Shown in pieces: positions 39,401-43,800 of a stretch of DNA of 48,848 nucleotides (position 1 is its first letter; every line of letters begins with the position of its first letter). Below the pieces are notes generated by a model that saw nothing but the letters and a program-made list of their open reading frames with translations, searched no databases and was not told the DNA's origin. Position numbers and translations under genes: made by a program. This DNA comes from Chromatiales bacterium (GTDB taxonomy: Bacteria > Pseudomonadota > Gammaproteobacteria > Steroidobacterales > GCA-2729495): contig JABIQA010000198.1 of NCBI GenBank assembly GCA_018699155.1, positions 1 to 48,848 on the forward strand. The letters are read 5' to 3'.

Positions 39401-40163
39401 TACACGTGGTTATCGTAATCAGGCGGAACTCACCGCAGAAAAATACATTGCCAACCCATTTTCCGATCAGCCCAATGCACGAATGTATGGCACCGGCGAT
39501 TTAGTTCGCTACCGCCAAGACGGAAATTTAGAATACATCGGCCGTCTTGATCATCAGGTTAAGCTGCGCGGGTTCCGTATCGAATTGGGCGAAATTGAAA
39601 CACAACTCGATCAGATCGATGACGTTCATCAATCTGTCGTGTTGTTGCGTGAGGATGTTCCCGGCCTGCCACAACTGGTGGCCTATGTCGCAAGCAGTGA
39701 GAACTTCGATGAAGCCATGGCCACAGCCATACTAAGCTCAACTCTTCCAGACTATATGTTGCCTACGGCCTATGTTGCGCTCAGCGCGATTCCGGTGACA
39801 GCCAACGGTAAGATAGACCGCAGTGCACTGCCAGCACCAGAGTTGGGGCAATCTAAAGAAGACTATGTTGCTCCAGAGACCGAAGCCGAACAGCAACTGG
39901 CTGTGCTATGGGGTGAGTTACTCGGTGTCGAAAAAGTCGGAATAAAAGATGATTTCTTCGCGCTCGGAGGGCATTCATTGATTGCCATGCAGTTGATCTC
40001 ACGGATAGCAGAAGTCACAGATACCCAGTTGCCGCTAGACAGCGTGTTTAATGCCCCTACGCTTGCTGAACTGGCTTTGCTGCTGGATACCCAAGGTACA
40101 TCGGCTGTCGGCGGCAACAAGATAGTGCGAATAGATCGCAGCTCTCGCCGCAAGCGCCGCTAG
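18459..40163 (+). CDS. NRPS4: six-module giant synthetase (Ser, Gly, N-Me-Thr, Thr, D-Xaa, Ala)
   Basis: A single 7234-residue ORF. Architecture: TubC docking domain (1-55); C-A(Ser)-T (Ser1073); C-A(Gly)-T (Ser2114); C-A(Thr)-N-methyltransferase-T (Ser3577); C-A(Thr)-T (Ser4634); C-A(unassigned)-T (Ser5680)-E; then a D-accepting C, A(Ala), T (Ser7173). There is no thioesterase or reductase, so the chain must pass on. Unlike NRPS1-3 and NRPS5, whose tails are acidic, the C-terminus is basic (IVRIDRSSRRKRR). This coincides with NRPS5 lacking a TubC docking domain, so a different docking mode is expected at this junction. The start ATG at 18459 has a weak ribosome site and a second ATG two codons on. 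The modules are described separately. Cytoplasmic megaenzyme; T domains need a phosphopantetheinyl transferase not found here. Confidence 0.95.
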   Translation: MNMTAVEILSLLAEKGVKLSVVDGQLKVSAPKGVLTAELRQLLVSNKLEILELLSTTGKSSAQESIPVADRNSSLPLSFGQQRLWFLNEFEPGSSLYNIPSALRLQGKLHQDSLQQALDQLVARHESLRTTFADNGDQPIQIVADTLHIPVEQVDVNNIGDTELNSRLTGLCLQPFSLQQGPLLRLHCLRISENDHALLLVIHHIVADGWSMGLLLSELAELYNSNIQGRVAQLKPLAIQLADYSTWQRNEAGSAQLDEDLQFWSQALAGAPLVLDLPADRPRPASPGYEGAWLHHKISASTREQLEKIARDNNATLYMVLLTAFDVLLGRYSGTDDLLIGSPIAGRSRTELEGMIGALINTIVLRADLSGNPTFSELLHRNRSTTLDAFEHQALPFEKLVEELQPDRNLSHSPIYQVLFNLQNRSQEIVSFDGLKSSALITETGTAKLDLHLLVEETDSGLSAWFEYATELFDANTIERMARHFDVILQAVIASPQQAIDAIALLDADERSLILNDWNNTATDYPEDATLVSLFEQQVDTTPDLIAVEYGSQRLSYRQLDERANQLAHELINSGVRCDDVIGVYMERSLEMVVALYGIQKAGAAYTPLDPEYPAQRLANMLEDSGTTTIVCQTDHAPEGFGGNVIELDNAGLSGSRHPTTRPKISLTAHNLAYVIFTSGSTGRPKGVMNEHYGIVNRLLWMQNEYGLTAKDRVLQKTAFSFDVSVWEFFWPLISGARLVMAKPGGHKDPAYLADIIENRSITTMHFVPSMLQAFVLGTETGRCKNLKRVMCSGEALPLELTQAFYNKFAAELHNLYGPTEAAVDVTYWPVPRNNPTQRVPIGTPVANTQIYITDKAGQLAPVGVPGELLIAGRQVARGYINRDELTAERFISDSFNDDPAARAYRTGDLARYLANGDIEYLGRIDAQVKLRGFRIELGEIDAALANIDDVRFSTTLVRATASGNERLVSYVGTVIATADEDIAAVTQKLRDALQTELPEYMVPTSIVFIDELPLTPNGKLDRNALPEPSFEAAIFIEPETATEIALATMFADLLDIPQVGNGDDFFALGGHSLLATRLITRIRDQLNSALELKQLFQTPTVKHLAAAIDSSATKTPVDVIAAVPRDAELPLSFAQQRLWFLHKLMPDSSLYNVPWAMRLEGELNIAALQYALSTLLARHESLHTRFIEIAGEPMQYLAKDAALPLDVIDLRLASAAEVQSKLSSLSQKTFNLDAAPLLRVHLIRDRDDSQIMLFVIHHIIADAWSLGVLFDELMQVYSAECEGLTAELAPLPIQYADYAAWQHEHLAGEEVQNQLSYWRDTLNTAPAILELPTDHPRPAIQSYRGKLATRKLPGELLKALHHISGEQGATLFMTLLAGFNVMLSRYASQDDIVVGTPVAGRPRRELEGLIGFFLNTLPIRTRFEQQISFRELLEQVKQNTLSAYMHQDLPFEQLVEELQPKRDMSLSPIFQVMFTLQTVTAEKPVHGDLQASAVQVGYDTAKYDITWSALEKDGELSITCEYASDLFDHSTIQRMLEHYQVLLQDLVKRPSLPVQQLGMLSIGEQNQLRAWNNTAAAYPKSQGMHQLFEQQAAANPTAIAVEFETQQLSYAELNERANGLAQQLIALGAGPDTPVAICVERSLDTLVGLLGILKSGSGYVPLDPIYPPERIAYMLEDSGSRILVSEPALAAQLPTDGIHTINVTDVGSNSSNPAIEFKPEQLAYLIYTSGSTGLPKGVQIEHQAAVNFLHTMADKPGIQAADRLLAVTTLCFDISILEMFLPLLNGATVVIASQEQTADGFALKNILDHRNITMMQATPATWRMLHDANWNGSAQLTVLVGGEALGRDLASRLHQGNSEVWNMYGPTETTIWSACHRFMPHDAVVSVGKPIANTLFYVLDDTLQPVPLGIPGALWIGGDGVARGYWQRDELNDESFIDNPFDTGRIYNTGDRVRWLTDGSIEVLGRTDFQVKLRGFRIELGEIETRIGKLPGVTQSVVILREDAPGDQRLVAYNIAPEGITLDITELRDGLKGGLPDYMLPSAYVQLDRFPLTPNGKIDRKALPAPDSDSIATTEYVAPRNATEATLVDIWTTVLNVEQVGINDDFFALGGHSLLAMSLMSRIRDALGIETSLLEFFVNPTVATQAAHLKVPADSPQTSIPVINRDQRLPLTSAQIRLWFLDQLGPGSPVYNMPWAMRMDGEINVDALQQAVDAVVARHESLRTSFPAHGDDPYQLIHDQVNVPLRQIDMSGASETEVSDKLTELGREPMSLQAAPLVHLALIRLGPQSHVLSIVVHHIIFDAWSHGILLEELAEHYTSICNAAVAALPPMRIQFADYAHWQQAWLDSDDYRKQLKYWTAQLDNAPALLELPTDRPRPAVQTSNGANAYRPLPKELQQQLHALAKSKGCTLFMVLMTAFNVLLSKYSNQKDIVVGSSIAGRRQTELEKIIGFFLHNLAIRTDLSDNPSYSELLKQVTNTALEAFAHQEIPFENLVEELAPERDTSYPPIVQVHFVLQHFDNDWGDFNGLKLTPLGYEFGTAKFDMIMFMFDTPDGLAIRIEYNTDLFNASTMDLMTERFETLLSNIAASPEIPIEELSLISAAEQQRLATLLSSTGKNYTQDLSIHQQFEACVERSPDKLALSCDDASLSYAELNAAANRVAHKLIAAGAKPDQLIGLSVERSLDTVIGILGILKSGAGYLPLDPYYPKDRLAYMLEDSGAELVLVQAETAATLPTDLAQLIDFADIDTDLPEHNPNVQSTTANIAYVIYTSGSTGKPKGVLIEHRNVTRLMAATEEWFSFNEDDVWTLFHSYAFDFTVWELWGALTYGGHLVVVPHWVSRSPEDFYELLQNHKVTVLNQTPSAFAELQRVDAQRQEQLTLRYVIFGGEALDIPSLRPWFEHHGDEQPMLINMYGITETTVHVTYRPIRMADCDNPGSNIGIAIPDLNVYVLDANMRPLPTGIPGEMYIGGAGLARGYLNRPELTAERFLPNPLSEHSDQRLYKTGDVARYLNNGDLEYLGRADDQIKLRGFRIELGEIETALTAHPTVEQSVVLLREDSEDDKRLVAYVVADSNKLDPEQVTEWQQDQVEQWQGIFQETYGQAGEDVDASFNITGWNSSYTEAPIQSSQMLLWVESTVERIQSLKPKRVLEIGSGTGLLMSRLAPSCERYVCTDFSAEAIAAGEHLRSSIDALNHVEMFQRGGDELDGFAAQSFDVIVINSVAQYFPDLDYLLKVIDNALPLVREGGALFLGDLRSFALLRAHHTSIQLFQADKDDTLKQLNTRIDQDIAQDEELLCDPGLLLALQKSQTRISSVRFDLKRGDFNNELTRFRFDGTLFVGKTASNAEPQTRHWSANDSNESLQELLRTIPDEGLLIRNIPDARLAEELRTMDILEAPTEDIITVAALREQLQGVTGVDPEALYRYAESHALDLQTVGVAPGYMHALFRKAGDSIAADGGLLAEARRSDLHSYANNPLHGRLQRSLVPLLKKHLGESLPDYMVPGAFVTLASFPLTPSGKVARNALPPPERLRSTGAEYVAPRTPIEETLAGIWQDILGLERIGIHDDFFALGGHSLLATKVVSRIREGLSVNLALLSLFNHPTIAGLAEELNSGTEDRSAANEAISTRKRGFDPELSFAQQRLWFLDQLDPGNPVYNQPWPMRLKGNVNLPAMQQALDGLLVRHEALRTVFTSTQGKPAQHILPELQIPIEQLPTPANETELNAMLDALALHRFDLSTGPLMIARLIPLGDQDQILMLVLHHVISDGWSADIVLRDLSELYNAGCQHRDAELPEMAIQYADYALWQRDWLQGDELERQLAYWRTQLKGSLPLLDLPTDRPRPPIQTFVGGSEKVMLDPELLKALKDLSTEHGWTLYMTLLGAFQVLLARYSGQDDICVGTPIAGRQHTGLENMVGVFINTLVMRADLSEQPSFVELMAQVKQSALQSYNHQDLPFEKLVEELQPERNQSYTPIFQVLFTLQNRPMSTRLFDHLDMEPVDFEFGDIKFDLTLNMADWESGLRAQIDYNSDMFDRETITTMLERFGNLLRGIVANPKQSVSRLPLLTTAERNHLVDSWVGKALDFSQPGCIHETFERQVQRVPDSIAVRCGNEQLTYTELNCKANQLAHRLIQEGAEPDQLVGLSTERSIDTVIGILGILKSGAGYLPLDPHYPADRLEFMIKDSNTHLIVAQRNAEFKLEVEHDAKLVYFEDIDTSLPDVNPQTAVKRNNLAYVIYTSGSTGKPKGVLIEHQTVTRLMVATDEWFGFNDSDVWTLFHSYAFDFTVWELWGSIGYGGKLIVVPYWVSRSPEDFYQLLEQEQVTVLCQTPSAFTELQRIDQEQRGELTLRYVIFGGEALDPQMLRPWFGRHGDQTPQLVNMYGITETTVHVTYRPLSLADCNEPGSVIGCAIPDLSIYLLDGNGLPVPDGIAGEMYVGGAGLARGYLDRPELTAERFIASPFKAGERLYRTGDLGRYRNDGELEYMGRVDDQVKLRGFRIELGEIESALTRHDSVSQSVVLLHGTTAMEKMLIAYVAEADAGAVDIAQLKQHVGEILPDYMVPTVIMAMSTLPLTSNGKVDRRALPNPVIERGVSKEYVAPQTPTETLLCKVFATVLDVEQVGVNDDFFELGGHSLLAAQVVARIRDALNTELQLRSIFDSANVASLALVLDENDAGSTELPISIVDRSNPLPLSFSQQRLWFLDQLETGNPVYNLPWAMRLHGMLNVDALQFALDQLTARHEVLRTHFGAENGVARQVIEDKISVVIDSIDCSGFSQEQLTEKVSELGLRCFELSAAPLFRVHLLNVADDDHVLAINMHHIISDGWSLNILFRELVSLYESSAQKLPVSLPDLPLQYADYAGWQRDWLDTDDYKQQLSYWSKQLKHAPGMLELPTDYPRGAVQTFEGAHLMERISPELTAKLRELAAVHGCTLFMVLLAAFNVLLSRYSNQTDVLVGTPVAGRKRTELETLVGFFINTLVIRSELDSDPDFIELLQQVKQTALDAFDHQELPFEKLVDEVQPTRDMSHSPLFQVMFVLQNQPWSDERFADLQAENLEINYGTAKFDLTLSMQEADEGLISYFEYNTALFKRETVAQMLGHFEVLLAGIVDKPHVPVSALPLITSDELQQQMVQWNPAKTHYADNATIQQLFENRVTAQPHSAAVSLGDTRLSYAELNARANQLAHHLISQGAGTGTLIGICLERSTDIVVSILAVFKSGAAYVPIDPDYPDDRIAYMLEDSGADIILSHRNIPATLPAHDAQIISIDADEAAIASQEAHNPAGRCQHNDLAYIIYTSGSTGNPKGVMLQHQGACNLVAAQSQVFGLTATDRMLQFASISFDASIFEILMALGVGAELILGETDDLLPGAPLLQHLQQHDVTAVTLPPSALMQLPESALPQLRVITVAGEACPQELVDRWANGRRFFNLYGPTEATVWATYEECRPGRTPTIGKAVPNAEVYVLSEQQQPVPVGVAGELCLGGAGLARGYLNRPELSAEKFIAHPFAADSGKRIYRTGDLVRFNEHGDLEFLGRIDHQVKVRGFRIELGEIENSLVSHPAVRECVVLARGEALNDNQLLAYLVAENKQPTLAELRNWLQQSLPDYMIPASFVILDEWPLTPNGKIDRKALPDPDDTKLGVETKYIAPRNRNEEILAEIWSGLLGTERVGIHDNFFELGGDSILSIQIIARATQRGLHLTPKQLFNNQTIAELAVVISADAPVINAEQGRVLGDLPLTPIQHWFLNQNLPEPQHFNQSMLLESDSELDHVILEQALHLLTDQHDALRLRFTAINNTWQQSLAPFEDAQLLVKLANATPEQLEHLQGSLNITKGPLLKAALISDTKLLIIVHHLAIDWVSWPVLLGDLEFAYTQLINTRPVALPRKTTSFKAWSEQLGEWAASEAINTELDYWQQLPWDDAGMLPLDHSDGDNSEANTQLHTLELSAEKTSGIMQGLANRYRVSPRDILLSAVATAISESTDNNTVIIDLEGHGREDLFDGTDLSRSVGWFTTLYPVVLQLPADKSATNTLPAVRDQIAALPNKGIGFGVLRYLAPDTILSAPTAEVSFNYLGVIDQVASDNSMFSVLNEPRGPEHSLANARPHKLDINCMVSDGRLYMNFGFSKKIFAESTIAALAGRVEAALDSLISIGDSGASLRSSPAAFPLADLNQNELDKLLQENESVEDIYPLTPLQQGMLFHSLLDTSTDVYFASFNWLLEGRIDIDKFQEAWNLVINQHSSLRSATHWQRLRTPMQVVQQSVVMPFTFDDWSGIGSAEQDAKLAEWVATDQRTRFDLSTAPLTRISLIKLSDNSYKMIWAFHHMIMDGWSVPLVIREVFTAYESLAEEQIPKLVNTRPFSDYIEWLQSQDKHAAQNFWSDSLRGFSAPTPLPGANAIDASQNQRAEYQEALFELPATAGKALKAFAQKNRLTVNTITQAAWALLLSRYSGEDDVVFGATTAGRPAQLEGIESMIGLFLNTLPIRIGVDETTLIVPWLQQVQDQQLSIQQYEYSALVDIQGWSDVPRGANLFETLLAFENYPDIETMGKTSGSIKVLDSRGYDRTNFPLTLNVAMMDTLYLRFVYDRNLFNKETLERLGEHLLTLLTNIPEAANKTIAEVTMLGAEELQQVLVEWNDTRFDYPADGTMHGLFEQQVKIQPDSVAIYHDGREISYGDLNARANQLAHRLIELGIGNESLVAVCTERTIEMITGMLAILKAGGAYVPADPDYPADRVSHMLEDSQAPLVLTNSAVRLRLPATDAQVICLDEFDFENSGLSTENPGLVIAPERLGYTIYTSGSTGLPKGVEIEHRNAVALIEWMRDTFKPEQMRGVLASTSVCFDLSIYEIFGTLGLGGRIVLVPNALALPGLPADANVTLINTVPSAIAELVRSNGLPPTLKTVNLAGEPLSTLLVNDIYATGNVVDVNDLYGPSEDTTYSTWTRRVANEPATIGRPLHNTQAYVLDQHKRPVPIGSAGELYLAGAGVTRGYRNQAELTAEKYIANPFSDQPNARMYGTGDLVRYRQDGNLEYIGRLDHQVKLRGFRIELGEIETQLDQIDDVHQSVVLLREDVPGLPQLVAYVASSENFDEAMATAILSSTLPDYMLPTAYVALSAIPVTANGKIDRSALPAPELGQSKEDYVAPETEAEQQLAVLWGELLGVEKVGIKDDFFALGGHSLIAMQLISRIAEVTDTQLPLDSVFNAPTLAELALLLDTQGTSAVGGNKIVRIDRSSRRKRR
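18666..21788 (+). other. NRPS4 module 1: C-A(Ser)-T
   Basis: C domain opens LPLSFGQQRLWFL with HHIVADGWS near residue 203 (LCL type). The A pocket reads D-V-W-H-M-S-L-V-D-K, close to the Ser code DVWHLSLIDK, with FDVSVWEFFWPL and YGPTEAAVDV typical of Ser domains. T is FFALGGHSLLA. Confidence 0.85.
21840..24905 (+). other. NRPS4 module 2: C-A(Gly)-T
   Basis: C domain has HHIIADAWS (Ala in place of Gly after the catalytic Asp). The A pocket reads D-I-L-Q-L-G-M-I-W-K, identical to that of the Gly domain in NRPS2, but no methyltransferase is inserted, so unmodified Gly is expected. Confidence 0.87.
24960..29290 (+). other. NRPS4 module 3: C-A(Thr)-N-methyltransferase-T
   Basis: C domain has HHIIFDAWS. 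The A pocket reads D-F-W-N-I-G-M-V-H-K, an exact match to the Thr code. An N-methyltransferase insert (about residues 3078-3480, SAM motif VLEIGSGTGLL near 3150) is a close paralogue of the one in NRPS2, sharing NSVAQYFPD, GGxLFLGD and NELTRFR. Product: N-methyl-threonine. Confidence 0.9.
29365..32470 (+). other. NRPS4 module 4: C-A(Thr-like)-T
   Basis: C domain HHVISDGWS. The pocket reads D-F-W-C-I-G-M-V-H-K: the Thr code with Asn278 changed to Cys. The A domain is very similar to that of the previous module, so a duplication is likely. Thr, or possibly a Thr analogue given the Cys change. Confidence 0.75.
32525..36945 (+). other. NRPS4 module 5: C-A(unassigned)-T-E
   Basis: The pocket reads D-A-F-T-T-A-L-V-W-K. 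It shares D-A-x-T-x-A with the Phe code DAWTIAAICK, so a bulky or aromatic residue is possible but not established. T is of the GGDS type usual before epimerases. The E domain has HHLAIDWVSW (Trp replaces the Gly after Asp), EGHGRE, RSVGWFTTLYPV and FNYLG, so the residue should be converted to D. Confidence 0.8.
37000..40090 (+). other. NRPS4 module 6: D-accepting C-A(Ala)-T
   Basis: The C domain opens YPLTPLQQGMLFHS and has HHMIMDGWS, the pattern of DCL domains that follow an epimerase, which agrees with the E domain just before it. The pocket reads D-L-Y-N-N-A-L-T-Y-K, close to the DLFNNALTYK signature remembered for Ala in cyanobacterial synthetases. T is FFALGGHSLIA. Confidence 0.82.
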
Positions 40164-40303
40164 CTCAAAGCAACCCCACAGCCCAGCGCAGTAACGAATT
40201 TTTAGAATCGGTCTATGCCGCAAAAAGAGCCAGACGGACTGACCTGCATACCGCAGACATCGAAGACTCAATTCCGATAGTGGCCGGAACACATTGCAGA
40301 ACC

Positions 40304-40333
40304 CTTGATCGGGTGAGCAGCTAACTGATCAAG
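40304..40333. repeat. Inverted repeat CTTGATC...GATCAAG
   Basis: Perfect seven-base arms separated by sixteen bases, 140 bases after the NRPS4 stop. No U-run follows on either strand, so an operator or RNA hairpin is as likely as a terminator. Confidence 0.3.
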
Positions 40334-40789
40334 TATTGGTCCCAACCTTCGAGCTCGCATGGTCTCCAGCTGTTTAACTGGGTTGTTAATGACCAACATT
40401 AATATATCAGATCGATAGTATAAGCTCAGCCGTGCATCCAGAGCATCATTGCACAGTCAAGAATCAAAGCCCGAAGCCCTGCTTTTTGTAGCTGCCCCCC
40501 CCACCCGCAATAGTTACAGCCTGTGAGCCTAAGGGTATTTTCCACCAACCGACCCAATAGGCTCGTGACCTTAGGACCAAATCAGCCGCCAACGCCATCG
40601 GCTATTGTGATCCTGATCCCAAATCGCATGAACAATAGACTTCATCCCCCAAAAAGTTCTGCAAAGTGTTAACAATATCCGTGACACACGCTCTCATTCG
40701 CACCACAATTGGTCTTTATGTTCAGAGCGTTACCATTAAAGCTTTATCCACTTTTTTAAGACAGGAATCCGGGCTCACAGAATGGGTGC

Positions 40790-40795
40790 AGGAGG
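40790..40795 (+). promoter_or_regulatory. Strong Shine-Dalgarno AGGAGG, too far from the NRPS5 ATG
   Basis: AGGAGG is 39 bases before the NRPS5 ATG (40835), which itself has no ribosome site. It is seven bases before a TTG (40803) that opens an 11-codon ORF ending on the NRPS5 start, so it probably loads ribosomes for that leader. Confidence 0.5.
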
Positions 40796-40802
40796 CGACA
40801 AT

Positions 40803-40838
40803 TTGCCTAATGTCTTCCGTCTGATTTTTTGCGAATGA
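40803..40838 (+). CDS. Candidate 11-residue leader peptide coupled to NRPS5
   Basis: TTG at 40803 follows AGGAGG by seven bases and encodes (M)PNVFRLIFCE, stopping at TGA 40836-40838. That stop overlaps the NRPS5 ATG in an ATGA junction, the same arrangement used between NRPS1/2, 2/3 and 5/6. Ribosomes ending the leader could restart on NRPS5, which has no Shine-Dalgarno of its own. The start codon is non-standard and the ORF short, so this remains a hypothesis. No function is proposed for the peptide itself. Confidence 0.35.
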   Translation: MPNVFRLIFCE

Positions 40839-43800
40839 ACGATACCGAAGCGACAATGAGCAGCGGACTATCCGCAGACAGCAACGCGCCTAAAGGCGAT
40901 GCTTTTTTGTTTCCGACATCTTTTGGCCAGCGCCGTCTATGGTTCTTAGATCAACTCGAGCCGGACAGTTCGGCCTACAACATTTCCTTTGCCACACGAC
41001 TTGTCGGCAGCGTCAATACTGATGCACTGCAGGCGGCCCTCAATGACCTTATTGCGCGGCACGAAACACTGCGCACAAGTTTCGATGTTGAAAATGATGA
41101 GCCGGTGCAGCTCATTGAAGAAAATGGGCATATAAAACTGCAGATCACCAATAGCGACAATCCGGCAGAAGATGCCATCGCACATATGTTGGCTCAATTT
41201 TCAAATCACAGTTTCGACTTACGACATGGCCCACTGCTAAAGGTCCATCTAATTAAAACAAGCAAAATTGAGTCGATTCTATTTGTCAGCATTCATCACA
41301 TCATTGCGGATGCCTGGTCATTAGGTGTTTTGTATCGCGAGTTAGTTAGCCTATATGAACTGCATTCTGGTAACAGCAACGATTCATTAGATCCGCTAGA
41401 AATTCAATACGGCGATTTCGCAGAATGGCAACAGGAGTGGATGCAAAGCGACGACCTTCAAAAACAACTCAACTACTGGAAAGAACGCCTTAGTGATGCC
41501 CCTCCGGTATTGGAACTGCCTATTGACCGCCCCCGCCCACGGCTACAAACCCACAATGGTGCAACGCTATCGCGTGAACTATCTCCGGCACTGGCCTCAG
41601 AGCTCAGACTACTGGCACAAAGCGAACAATGCACCTTGTTTATTCTGCTACTTGCTGCCTACAACGTTTTATTGATGAGGTATTCAGGCAGTGATGACAT
41701 CGTCGTCGGCACCCCTATTGCAGGGCGTGGTAAACGTGAGCTTGAGCCATTAATCGGGTTCTTCGTTAATACCCTTGCCATGCGGGCCGACCTTTCGGGC
41801 AACCCCACGTTTACTGAACTGCTCCAACAAACCAAACAAGACTCTCTGAATGCCTATCGCAATCAGGATGTACCTTTTGAAAAACTCGTAGAAGAACTTC
41901 AGCCTGACAGGGTCATGAGCTATTCGCCGGTTTTTCAGACTCTATTTGTACTTGAGCATAGCGCCACGGGATCAAGTAGTTTCAGTGAATTAACTGCGGA
42001 AGCTGTGCGCGTAAAATCAGATACGGCAAAATTCGATGTCAGCCTATTTGTTAGCGAGAGTACTGATGCCCTCAGCTGCACTTTCGAATACAACACAGAC
42101 CTATTTGATACGGCAACGATCGAACGCATGTTAAGCCACTTTGAAGTATTACTTGAAAGCATAGCGGCAAATCCTTCTGCGCGTATTGGAGAAATCCAGC
42201 TGCTTAGTGCCAGTGAGCTAGGCACGGTTACCCGCAGTTTTAACGACACCGCATGTGATTTTGGCGCACCTCAAACGGTTCATCATTTGGTCGAAAACCA
42301 GGTTAGGGTTACACCCAACCAAATCGCTATTGAAGCTCATGAAGCTAATGACTTTGAAACGCTCAGCTACCTGGAACTCAACCGTCGCGCCAACAGACTT
42401 GCGCATGAACTGATAGCGCAAGGTGTGATGCCAGGAAACCTGATCGCCATAAGCTATGGGCGCTCTATGGAGATGGCGATCGCCACTCTTGCCGTCCTTA
42501 AAGCCGGAGCGGCTTATGTGCCGGTAGATCCGAATTACCCGAGTGATCGGATTACTTATATGCTGGAGGATTCAGCAGCAACACTGCTGCTAACGAGTTC
42601 CGCAGCAGATGCAACTGAAACCAAAACTCTGCACCTGGATCAATTCGATTTCACAACCGGCGATGAGAGCAACCCTGACATAGTAATAGCCGCCGATGCC
42701 CCGCTTTACACAATCTATACATCCGGCTCTACCGGCTTACCCAAAGGCGTGGTATTAGGTCATGCAGGGCTCAGCAATCTACTTCGTTGGCAGCAGATGC
42801 AAAACGGGCTGCGTGACCCAGCTCGAACATTACAATTTGCATCACTAAGTTTTGATGTCAGCTTCCAGGAGTTATTCAGCACCTGGGCACAAGGCGGCAC
42901 ATTGGTCATGATCTCGGAAGAGTTGCGTAAAGATCTGGCTGCACTGGCTGTGTTCGTCAGCGAACGCAGCATCGAACGCTTATACATGCCCTTCGCTGCA
43001 TTACAACCGTTGGCTGACGCCTTCGCCGAACGCAGCGACCTGCAACTTGAGATTAAAGATATCATTTCTGCCGGCGAGCAACTGCAAGTCACTCCGGCTA
43101 TTCGCACACTATTTAAACGTTGTAATGGCCGCCTGCACAATCATTACGGCCCCTCAGAAACACATGTGGTGACCTCGCTATCGCTGGATACAGCTATAAC
43201 AACGCCCGATAACTGGCCGCTTTTACCCTCAATCGGCCACCCTGTTGCTAACACTCGCTGTTATATTCTTGATTCTAATCAAAGACCTGTAGCAGTTGGC
43301 CTTGCGGGCGAGCTATATCTCGCGGGCATTCAGGTGGCATTGCAGTACCTCGGACGCCCAGAACTTACCACCGAACAATTCAGCGATGATCCCTATATGC
43401 CGGGCGAGCGGATGTATCGCAGTGGCGACCGCGCAAGATACAAAACAAATGGCGAAATCGAATACCTCGGTCGCGTCGATGAGCAAGTTAAGTTCCGCGG
43501 CTTCCGAATTGAGCCGGGCGAAATTGAAGCCATCATCGGGAGTCACCCTGGCGTACAACTTGCCGCGGTCGTCCTCAAAACCGATGCTGAGAAAAAGCTA
43601 GTGGCTTATGTCTGTCCTGAGCCAGGGCATGAAATTAGCGGTACTGTACTTCGCGACTTCGCTAAGGCTCAGCTGCCTGATTACATGAACCCGACCCACT
43701 ATGTCGTTCTCGAAGCCATGCCATTAACACCGAGTGGTAAAATTGCCCGGCGCTTATTGCCGGAACCTAGCTGGGAACGCGATGCCGAAAGTCGTTATGT

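Larger units (their letters stand above)
40164..40802. other. Intergenic region between NRPS4 and NRPS5
   Basis: Over 600 bases with no credible gene. It holds a 7-base inverted repeat (40304-40333), an AT-rich stretch around 40395-40425, a run of eight C at 40495-40502, and a strong ribosome site near its right end. A weak promoter-like pair (TTGGTC at 40709-40714, TACCAT at 40731-40736) is seen but not convincing. NRPS5 may have its own promoter here. Confidence 0.5.

Noticed and set aside
39960-40163. Truncated thioesterase at the end of NRPS4
   Set aside because: Only about sixty residues follow the carrier Ser, they complete the T domain and end in a basic tail; no GxSxG motif is present.
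40495-40502. Run of eight C as a sign of a sequencing error or phase-variable tract
   Set aside because: It lies outside any coding frame and no gene is broken by it.
40829-40831. TTG as the NRPS5 start
   Set aside because: In frame and possible, but the ATG two codons later forms an ATGA overlap like the other junctions of this locus; the change is only two residues.
40905-42250. First C domain of NRPS5 as a lipo-initiating starter C domain
   Set aside because: Its motifs look like ordinary LCL domains of the neighbouring modules, and NRPS4 has no release domain, so it most likely accepts the NRPS4 chain.
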